Source: Oehlia diaphana (lineage: Eukaryota > Glomeromycota > Glomeromycetes > Glomerales > Glomeraceae). From it: a DNA stretch of 15,919 bases. Below are positions 9,590 to 15,919 of the stretch, piece after piece. The DNA lies in contig QZLH01001190.1 in the NCBI GenBank assembly GCA_003833135.1, positions 15,186 through 31,104 of the forward strand. Reading direction: 5' to 3'. Position numbers and translations under genes: made by a program. Every line of letters begins with the position of its first letter. Positions within the stretch are counted from its first letter, which is position 1. Below the pieces are notes generated by a model that did no database searches, was not told the origin of the DNA, and saw only the letters and a program-made list of their open reading frames with translations.

Positions 9590-9625
9590 TTTTTTTAAAT
9601 AAATAAAAAAAAAAAAATAAATAAA
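9590..9625 (-). promoter_or_regulatory. A-rich 5' leader of F-box copy 2
   Basis: The coding strand is almost only A and T for about 35 bases before the ATG, as in the other two copies. This fits a short A-rich untranslated leader. Confidence 0.5.
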
Positions 9626-9646
9626 CTGGTAGCGTTTATTATCTCT

Positions 9647-9690
9647 ATTATATAGGATGGACGGCGTAAAGTGTGCAACGTGTAACAAAA
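9647..9690 (-). promoter_or_regulatory. Putative core promoter of F-box copy 2
   Basis: On the coding strand a good TATA box, TATATAAT (9654-9647), lies about 60 bases before the ATG. Just upstream of it is GTTACACGTTGCACACTTTACGCC, with TACAC twice (once as GCACAC) and the ACGCC end that also appears before the other two family copies. Confidence 0.5.
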
Positions 9691-9942
9691 TTAGTTATTT
9701 TGGAAGTAGTACATTATTTATGCAGTGTGTAAATCATTAACGGAAATTATCGGTTCATGTTTCATAATTTAATATCTACATTTTTCATATCTTAGAAAAA
9801 AAAAAAAAAAATCATATTTGGCCTACTACTTTTTACACGTATTATAATAAAATGTTATTTAATGTCTGTTAACGTTACTATTGCTGTTGCTATTAATGCT
9901 GTTCTAGAGGTTGAAATTGATTAATAAGCAATTGATCAACCT

Positions 9943-10026
9943 GTTTAATTTAACCGAATATTGACCCGTTAATTTAAACGAAAATTAACCCATTAATTTA
10001 ACCGGTTCATTATTTAACCGAATATT
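9943..10026 (+). repeat. Degenerate tandem repeat of (G/A)TTAATTTAACCG units
   Basis: Units start at 9943 (GTTTAATTTAACCGAATATTG..), 9968 (GTTAATTTAAACGAAAATTA..), 9992 (ATTAATTTAACCGGTTC) and, shortened, 10011 (TATTTAACCGAATATT). The first three are spaced 24-25 bases apart and the first two end in GACCC or AACCC. This looks like an ageing minisatellite. Confidence 0.6.
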
Positions 10027-10492
10027 TTAAAATTTTTTAAGAAATTCTTTAAATTAATTCATTTTGTTCACACTTGCTATTAAGTTGCATATATTAATTA
10101 AATTAATTAAAACATAAAACATTAATTTATTTATTTTTCAAATTTATTTTGGCAGTTTAATTACATAATGTTTAATAAATAATTTATCAATTAACAATTA
10201 AAATGTCGTGAAAAATCAAGTTTTTTGTGACACGCAATCTCAAATCTAATACAACCAATTGATTTTTAACCAAAGCTTATGTGATTTTTGGTCCTCTACT
10301 TTATATCTATAGTTGTCTACCTTTCAATAATTTTAAATCAATAGGCGTGGCAACAGGGCAAGTCCCGGCTGATGATGATCATTGCTGGTATCACATGAAT
10401 GTCATGATCAGCCACAGCGGCACAGCCCCGTATTCTGGAAGTGAATTTTTTTGATATGAAATTTGTACACATGTTTAAACAAACTAAAGATT

Positions 10493-10533
10493 GGTCCTAG
10501 GACGAGGTCCGGTCCAGAATCTGGACCGGTCCT
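10493..10533. repeat. Inverted repeat of GGTCC words
   Basis: AGGTCCGGTCCAG (10505-10517) and CTGGACCGGTCCT (10521-10533) are inverted repeats with one mismatch and a 3-base loop. Just to the left is the perfect palindrome GTCCTAGGAC (10494-10503). The block is strikingly G+C-rich for this DNA. It could be a transposon end or a strong hairpin. Confidence 0.6.
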
Positions 10534-10840
10534 ACATATATTCTTTCATTTTTATTTTTATTTTTTTTCTAATTAAATATTATAATTAAAACGATTTCTA
10601 TTTGTACAGTACATGAAGTGTTTCAAACACAGATATCCAAAAAAGGTATCGATCATTTAATGTTGGGCAGAACGAAAAAAAAGCAAACAAAGATTTTAAT
10701 AAAACCAAAATTGAAATCCAAAATCAACTTTAACGCTTTAATTAAACTTTCAGAACAGACTAAAATTACTAATTATATATGTTTTTTCTAATAAGTATAA
10801 TAAAATAAAAAAATTTTACAACTTTTTTTTTGTTGTGTAC

Positions 10841-10878
10841 TCACGTGATACCAGAGCGAGAATATCACGATCACGTGA
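10841..10878. promoter_or_regulatory. Two TCACGTGA boxes exactly 30 bases apart
   Basis: TCACGTGA occurs at 10841-10848 and 10871-10878. It is the same bHLH-type core as at 7431-7438. No gene is visible nearby, so these may belong to a repeat and not to a promoter. Confidence 0.35.
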
Positions 10879-11040
10879 CCATATGAAAAACAATTATCTG
10901 TGGATTTAGAACCAATTTTGAAATTTTTAGTTCATTAAAAAAAATAATCAATAAATTAAATTGATAAAGTTTTATTTGATTTTATATAATGTAATGATAT
11001 ATAATTATGTTAAATTATGTTATTAGATTGTTTCATGTAC

Positions 11041-11055
11041 ACGTACGTCGTACGT
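11041..11055. repeat. ACGTACG-T-CGTACGT palindrome
   Basis: Perfect seven-base arms flank a single T. GACTAGTC, an 8-bp palindrome, follows at 11064-11071. Function is unknown. Confidence 0.5.
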
Positions 11056-11142
11056 AATGACTCGACTAGTCAGCATCAAAATTTCGGGTTAATAATTTCA
11101 CTGAAAAAATACTGATTATGCACAATATTTACGCAAACCTTT

Positions 11143-11235
11143 TTACTTTCATTCATCCTTCGCTCACCTTTACTACTCTTGTCGTCTCTTACCCTCCAAC
11201 CTTTCACTCTCATCATTTCCTCCATCATTCCTGAT
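11143..11235 (+). other. Pyrimidine-rich, G-poor tract
   Basis: About 90 bases consist almost wholly of C, T and A, with only a handful of G. Fungal promoters often contain CT-rich tracts close to the transcription start, but no plus-strand gene follows directly, so the role is open. Confidence 0.35.
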
Positions 11236-12174
11236 CAGTATTTTTTTATTATATTTCAATTTTAATTAATTCAAGCTATGCTTTAATCAATATAAATAAA
11301 TCTTCTGATAAAAAAAAATAAGTGTTGTTAACTTTCTTTTAATTTTCAATTTATAATAATATTAGTATCGTATGTAAAAAACATTAGTAACGTGGTCAAT
11401 TTTATTAGTTTCAAATTATACCAGCATAAAATATGTATTTTATATTAGATCCAAGTCTTTGAATTTGATAACTTATGCTCTATCTACATTTAAGTGATTT
11501 CAAAAGGTTAAAAATTATATAATAATAGAATACTTTTCTTTAAACATAATTTATTTTAATGAAAAAGACATAATAAATCGTATACCAGTAAACATTGTAC
11601 CGTACTCAGATACTTCAATCTTAGCTACTAAAACTATCCTTTCTCAAAATATGTCCAAAATTCCTGATAAAATCGTTGGATCAGTGGTCAAAGGATTATA
11701 CATTATTAATGAAACAAGAATATGACTTGATGTAACGAAAAAAAATGATCAGTCAAATTCTCATCTTTAGGCTGTTAATGCTTACAAGGAAAAAAGAAGG
11801 AAATAACTTTCGCTACAAATGATACCGTTGATACGTCAAAAAACTTAAAAAAATCTGTAATTTTCAATAGTCCTAGCTATAATAGTATATAAAAAATTTT
11901 AAATCATTTAAATTAAATTATGTTGCCATTTGTGACATCAATAAATCAATAAATCAGCATATTTTGAACTTTTTATATCCATAAATATTTAATAATAAAC
12001 TTTGTCAATATTGATCTTGAATTAACAAAAAAAGTAGATAGTTTATAAATGTAATTGATGTAGTAATATAGCGTATGTAGTATATATACTGGAGTTTAAT
12101 GATAAACTAGCTGTTATAGCTTATCAGCGTTATTAACACTACTTATAGTCTACTTCGGCACGGCAACTGATAGG

Positions 12175-12758
12175 ATGACTCCAAATTTAGTTAGAATAAC
12201 TGCAACAAGGCATGAGGGTAAGAAAAAAAAAATAACTACTGTGCTTCAAATAAATTTTCTTACTTCATTCTCAAAATTAGCTTCCCAAGATATCAAAAAT
12301 TGAGACATCGTATTATTAGTAGAGATCCTAATGCAAGACTAGCCTTCAAGTTATATTTTGAAAAAGATTCCCGTGAATAAAAAATTTCTCCTTTTGATTA
12401 TCTACATCAAGGCGTTTAGGAAAGAAGTAAGACCAAAGAGATCAGGTAAAACAACCGTGTTTTACAAGGAAATTTATTAATAATTGCTCATATTCTTTTG
12501 TGAAATTCTAGTTTTACAAACCCTACCGATGCTGCGTGCCCAATCGAGGAAAAATTGAGCACGATATTAATATAATAATAGTCAATGTAAAATTTGGTAA
12601 TTAAATTTAATGCTCTCAATATTTTCTATATTGTTTTCTTTTCAGGAGTGATGATCAATGATGCAAACAAAATATTTAACGACTATGATCTGATAACAGT
12701 AATAAATCTTTTTTTCCTCCTTGCACGTAAAAAAAAAAAAAATATTGGTAGCTATTAG
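12175..12758 (+). pseudogene. Possible decayed multi-exon gene, family unknown
   Basis: Several short frames of protein-like composition follow each other on the plus strand. They are: an ATG at 12175 (MTPNLVRITATRHE..) up to a GTAAG donor at 12218; after a CAAAATTAG acceptor, 12282-12380 (FPRYQKLRHRIISRDPNARL.., ends TAA); after a TTCTAG acceptor, 12513-12575 (FTNPTDAACPIEEKLSTILI); and after a TTTTCAG acceptor, ATG 12651 to 12758 (MINDANKIFNDYDLITVINL..). The splice signals and spacings are plausible, but the first two exons do not join in frame and stops lie between the others. It may be a dead gene, a gene whose true exon limits I cannot see, or coincidence. I do not recognise the family. 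Confidence 0.25.
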
Positions 12759-13318
12759 ATATTGTTTACTACTTTCCCTATATATAATGTTCGGTAAAAT
12801 GTAAAGCTTCGAAAATAAGATAAATATACTTCTACTATAATCGTGTTTTTATTATAAATAAAAATTTTATACAAATTTTATGTTGGATGAGAATAATACG
12901 AAAGAACAAAAACGTTATCAACAATTATTATAAAATAATGAAACTCATCCATATGACCATATCCACAAGCATAGTGAAAGGTAGACCGTAAGTCATACAA
13001 AAAAGAAAATCAAACGACTAGTAAAATATTTCATTAAAGACACCAACGAAAAAAAAAAAACTAAAAAATATAAAAAGTTTCGTGATTTTTTCAATATCAT
13101 TTTGTGAAACAAAATCATGAAACGCAACATAACCTTAAACCAAAATTCTTTGTTATAAATTTACAATAAACAAAACGCCCAATTAATTGTAAAGAATGCA
13201 TAACATTTATCCATAAGTACATGAAAACTGACTAACTTACTATAAGTTATCCTAATAAATTTATTGAATAGTAACGGGAGTTTATTATAAAATTTTATGA
13301 ACGGTCCCATCAAACTGA
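12759..13318. other. AT-rich interval with no supported gene
   Basis: No open frame, RNA gene or repeat of note was seen. The sequence is A-rich on the plus strand with several A tracts. Confidence 0.45.
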
Positions 13319-13412
13319 TAATATTATTATTTGATGATTGAAACCAAATAATAGTCTAATGAGGCACTATGTGCCTGCAATTAGACTACAATCATCCAAT
13401 AATATATAATTA
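13319..13412. repeat. Nested inverted repeat (two-part hairpin)
   Basis: The inner stem pairs TAGTCTAAT (13352-13360) plus AGGCAC (13362-13367) with GTGCCT (13371-13376) plus ATTAGACTA (13380-13388), leaving a TAT loop. An outer stem pairs ATTATTTGATGATTG (left, ending 13340) with CAATCATCCAATAAT (right, from 13389), separated from the inner stem by an 11-base bulge on the left only. It could be a small foldback transposon or a structured RNA. No TSD could be assigned. Confidence 0.65.
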
Positions 13413-13496
13413 AAGTAAACAGTATAATCAAATAAAACCCTTTTTAAAATGAAATATAGCACATAGGTTATTGAAATTACGTTTAAATTTTAAAAT

Positions 13497-13525
13497 CGGT
13501 ATTGGCGAATTTGCTACCAATACGG
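13497..13525. repeat. Short inverted repeat GTATTGG / CCAATAC
   Basis: GTATTGG (13499-13505) and CCAATAC (13517-13523) enclose an 11-base loop, followed by another GCAATAC. The GC content is above its surroundings. It is probably the trace of a dispersed repeat. Confidence 0.4.
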
Positions 13526-13751
13526 CAATACTTCAACGCGGGCCATAATACCATAAAATTCAAAAAATCCAAAATATTTACATGTTTATAATAAATATTA
13601 TAAAAAATAAAATAAAATTATTGATAAAACATATAAAATAGATTATGCAAAACCCTTTTCTATCATTAAAAAAAAAAGAATGGGTACGTTAATGGTCGTA
13701 TGGATAAGAATTTAAGTATTTAACTAAGTGTATTTCTTTTTTCAATTTTAG

Positions 13752-13897
13752 TCGTTTCATACCAACCAGGAGACCAATGTTGAAATGCCAAAATAATTAA
13801 ATTTCTTTCTGTGGTTAAAATGGCTGAAATTGATGCAACACACAAACGATCAGCGATCATAAGACATTTAACCAATCAAATGCTCCATTTTTTTTAA
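13752..13897 (+). pseudogene. Exon-like coding relic of unknown family
   Basis: After a T-rich stretch ending in TTTTAG, one frame reads VSYQPGDQC, a TGA stop (13781-13783), then NAKIIKFLSVVKMAEIDATH.. to a TAA at 13895-13897. Both sides of the TGA have ordinary protein composition in the same frame, which suggests a coding exon broken by a stop mutation. Alternatively translation could start at the ATG at 13820, giving only 25 residues. No family is recognised and no upstream exon is seen. Confidence 0.3.
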
Positions 13898-14394
13898 TGA
13901 ATTCACGCTCGGTTTTATCGTTTTATAAAATTTTTAATAAATTATATACATGGTAAATGAAAAACCAAGTTATAAAAGATTCTAAATATTGTTTTAACTT
14001 TTAAGCTAAATTATAATTATATTTGTTTAATTCCTTATTTTAAATGTTAATTTAATGGCGCTTAATATCTAAAAAACGTAAGTTAATTAGATAAATTTCA
14101 TAAAATTAATCATATAATATTATAAATAATAGATAAGCAAACTTTATATTAATAATGTATTAATTCCTATTTTATTTAGTTTACAACGGCTAAGATATAC
14201 ATATTTAATTATTGATGAAAAACTCATTATAAATTGAATTTAATATGGTACTTCAATGTATCGACTCAAGTCTAAATGGTCAGATATGATTCCAGTTAGT
14301 GTAATTTTCTGTGATTTTAATGTAATGAGTAGTGATTTTGCCACTCAACATTTCAACGTGGCTCAAGTAGTCAAGTGTGACTTCAAAAGTTAAA
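13898..14394. other. AT-rich interval upstream of the kinase-like gene
   Basis: No gene or clear repeat was seen in these 500 bases. Confidence 0.4.
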
Positions 14395-14475
14395 GAAATC
14401 TTTTTTTTTAACTCACAAACACATACTGCAAGTGATGCAAAGTGTGTGTTTGTTATCTTAAATTAAAAAAGAATT
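14395..14475. repeat. Long imperfect inverted repeat upstream of the kinase-like gene
   Basis: CACAAACACATACT (14414-14427) pairs with AGTGTGTGTTTGTT (14441-14454) at 12 of 14 positions. The pairing can be carried inward through TGCA/TGCA and outward through T-rich/A-rich arms. It lies about 220-280 bases before the ATG at 14676. Confidence 0.5.
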
Positions 14476-14555
14476 TGAATGAAGTCATAAAAAATTAAGA
14501 AAAAAATTATAATTTGTATTTGATATGATCACATGATCGACATTACTAAGCTTCA

Positions 14556-14622
14556 TTATGTAATGATTACATAAGTGATTCGGGCAAATTTTTGTGTCAC
14601 CTGTTACTTGTACGTTACATAA
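14556..14622. promoter_or_regulatory. Three TTATGTAA-type sites before the kinase-like gene
   Basis: TTATGTAAT (14556-14564) and ATTACATAA (14566-14574) form a perfect 19-bp dyad, and a third copy, TTACATAA, lies at 14615-14622. All are within 120 bases of the ATG at 14676. The octamer resembles sites bound by bZIP factors of the PAR/C-EBP class. The factor in this organism is unknown. Confidence 0.4.
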
Positions 14623-14675
14623 TTTACTTTAAATAAGATTTTTGTTTAGAAAAAATTTTGGGGCTTTTGAAAACG

Positions 14676-15919
14676 ATGTTTTCTCAAAACATATTTTTAG
14701 AAAATTGGACCAGCGGAAATGAAAAAATTGATGATTTCATTCAAGAAGGGCAATCAAAAATCAGTAAAAATAATGATAACATAGTGCTTGAATGGATACC
14801 ATACAACCAGTTTAATGAAATTAAAGAGATAGACAAAAATGACCATATAAAATTATATTCAGCAATATGGAAGGATGGTCCATTATATCGTGATATGTGG
14901 AATAGTTATACAAGAAAAACAAATGAAAAAGTTACTTTAAAATGTTTACATTATTCACAAGAATCCATTGATTCTTTAATAAATGAGGTATGAAATTTCT
15001 TGAAATATTTAAATACTTTATTAATTATATTTACAATCTTTTTTATTTACAATTAGGCTAAAGAATGTCTAACAAAACATAAAGCATTTCAAGTATTGTA
15101 TGGAATATCTCAAAATCCGGATACGGAAGATTATATTTTAGTTCAAAATAATTATATATGGTTCAGTGGAAATGAAAAAATTAATGATTTCATTCAAGAA
15201 AAACAACTAATGATAGATGACTATTACTGTGAAGTACTTGAATGGATACCATACAATCGGTTTTATGAGATTAAAGAGATAACCAAAAATAGCTTTATAA
15301 CATATTCAGCAATATGGAAGGATGGTCCATTATACAAAAAGGATAAGTTGGTTAATTATATAAGAATTCCAAATAAAGAAGTTGCATTAAAATGGTTTTA
15401 CAATTCACAAGAATCCATTGATTCTTTAATAAATGAAGTATGAAATTTCTTTAAATATTTTAAATACATTCTTATAATTGTATATTTACAATCTCTTTAT
15501 TTGTATTTAGGCTAAAAAATATCCAACAAAGCATAATAATTACCAAGCTTTATATGGAATATCTCAAAATCCGGATACAGGAGACTATATTTTAGTTCTA
15601 AAAAATAATATACGGATCAGTGGAAATGAAAAAATTGATGATTTCATTCAAGAAAGTCAATTAAAAATAGAGGATTATAAGGATATAGTACTTGAATGGA
15701 TACCATACAATCAATTTTATGAAATTAAAGAAACAGGTAAAAATGGCCTTATAACAGTATATTCAGCAGTATGGTATGATGGTCCATTATGCAAGGAGGA
15801 TAATTGGAGATGTAATAATTATACAAGAGATTCAAATAAAAAAGTTGCATTAAAATGTTTACATAATTCACAAGAATCCATTAATTATTTAATAAATGAG
15901 GTACAAAATTTCCTTAATT
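14676..15919 (+). CDS. Kinase-like repeat protein, 5' part; runs off the window
   Basis: The coding sequence is 14676-14987 + 15057-15437 + 15511-15900, continuing beyond the window. Both complete introns are GT-AG and phase 0. The ATG at 14676 is chosen because the seven-residue extension upstream starts at TTG. Exon 1 gives 104 residues, starting MFSQNIFLENW, exon 2 gives 127 and exon 3 gives 130. Each carries SGNEKI.DFIQE, LEWIPYN, EIKE, YSA.W.DGP and a K(V)xLK segment ending in INE. This is the linker plus first strands of the N-lobe of kinases that are expanded in Rhizophagus. Exons 2 and 3 begin AK..x.TKH and reach YGISQNPDT.DYILV (strands 4-5), then start the next linker where a C-lobe should follow. 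The lysine (VTLK, VALK, VALK) and the helix-C glutamate (NE) persist, but the glycine loop is DKNDHI, TKNSFI and GKNGLI instead of GKGGFA. Catalysis by these modules is unlikely; scaffolding is an inference. A true kinase domain may lie downstream. Confidence 0.82.
14988..15056 (+). other. Intron 1 of the kinase-like gene (69 nt)
   Basis: It starts GTATGAAATTTCTT and ends TTTACAATTAG, phase 0, between GAG and GCT. Reading through would hit TGA straight after GTA. It is visibly similar to intron 2 at both ends and in the middle (TATTTACAATCT). Confidence 0.85.
15438..15510 (+). other. Intron 2 of the kinase-like gene (73 nt)
   Basis: It starts GTATGAAATTTCTTT and ends TTTGTATTTAG, phase 0, between GAA and GCT, the same codon position as intron 1. 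The third intron evidently begins at 15901 (GTACAAAATTTCCTT), again after NE. Confidence 0.85.

Larger units (their letters stand above)
9691..12174. other. Gene-poor AT-rich interval
   Basis: No gene can be supported. The interval holds a degenerate tandem repeat (9943-10026), a GC-richer patch (10340-10435), an inverted repeat of GGTCC words (10493-10533), a pair of TCACGTGA boxes (10841-10878), a CGTACG palindrome (11041-11055) and a G-poor pyrimidine-rich stretch (11143-11235), each listed separately where it can be described. Confidence 0.5.
14700..15900 (+). repeat. Three tandem exon-plus-intron repeats
   Basis: The unit is about 450 bases: exon of 381-390 bases plus intron of about 70. 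Copies begin at about 14700 (first, lacking the 5' portion replaced by the N-terminus), 15057 and 15511. Identical runs such as GAATGGATACCATACAA and CACAAGAATCCATT appear in every copy, and the introns are similar too. This indicates duplication at the DNA level and not only protein-level repetition. Confidence 0.85.

Noticed and set aside
9590..9688. Thirty-three-residue N-terminal extension of F-box copy 2
   Set aside because: It begins with TTG and spans the presumed TATA box and A-rich leader.
13319..13412. tRNA gene at the hairpin
   Set aside because: There is no acceptor stem, no TTCRA loop and no cloverleaf; the structure is a simple two-part hairpin.
15096..15443. Independent 115-residue gene starting at 15096
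   Set aside because: The start is TTG (Leu) inside exon 2. The frame continues upstream to the splice acceptor at 15056, and the apparent stop lies in the intron after GAA|GTA.
1..15919. CRISPR array, rRNA, tRNA or bacterial operon
   Set aside because: No regularly spaced direct repeats, no conserved RNA blocks and no Shine-Dalgarno-led gene clusters were found. Introns and family content are eukaryotic.

Overview
The window looks like nuclear DNA of a filamentous fungus, most likely an arbuscular mycorrhizal fungus of the Rhizophagus/Glomeromycotina type. This rests on the very high A+T content with long homopolymer A and T tracts, on short (69 and 73 nt) GT-AG introns, and above all on two protein families that are hugely expanded in those genomes: F-box proteins of about 500 residues, and kinase-like proteins carrying the SGNEKIDDFIQE / LEWIPYN / YSAIWKDGP signature. 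The assignment is recognition of family style, not a database match. No tRNA, rRNA, CRISPR or bacterial-style operon was seen.

Layout. Positions 1-2369 are gene-poor and hold a candidate 0.4-kb miniature transposon with subterminal repeats. Between 2370 and 9589, three copies of one F-box family lie head-to-tail on the minus strand: an intact gene (2370-3878), a decayed copy (4871-6442) and a second intact gene (8126-9589). The decayed copy carries a clean 281-bp inverted-repeat element (6045-6325) flanked by TTA duplications, which looks like a PIF/Harbinger-type MITE. All three copies share an A-rich leader directly before the ATG and a similar upstream motif (TTACAC-N3/5-ACGCC) next to a TATA-like stretch, so the duplications carried their promoters with them. 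A possible small gene or relic (6969-7340, minus) sits between the decayed copy and the second intact gene, with a TCACGTGA box upstream.

Positions 9590-14675 are a 5-kb AT-rich stretch without a confident gene. It holds palindromes, degenerate tandem repeats, a pyrimidine-rich tract, paired TCACGTGA boxes and two patches that read like broken coding sequence (12175-12758 and 13752-13897).

The right end (14676 to the window edge, plus strand) is the 5' part of a kinase-like gene. It consists of three successive exons that each encode the same module: a linker followed by the start of a protein-kinase N-lobe. Each exon is joined to the next by a phase-0 intron at the same residue, and the introns are themselves similar. 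The ATP-binding glycine loop is damaged in all three modules. This tandem array of truncated N-lobes is the most unusual object in the window. The F-box proteins would act as substrate adaptors in SCF ubiquitin ligases and the kinase-like protein probably as a signalling or scaffold molecule; nothing in the sequence links the two families functionally.
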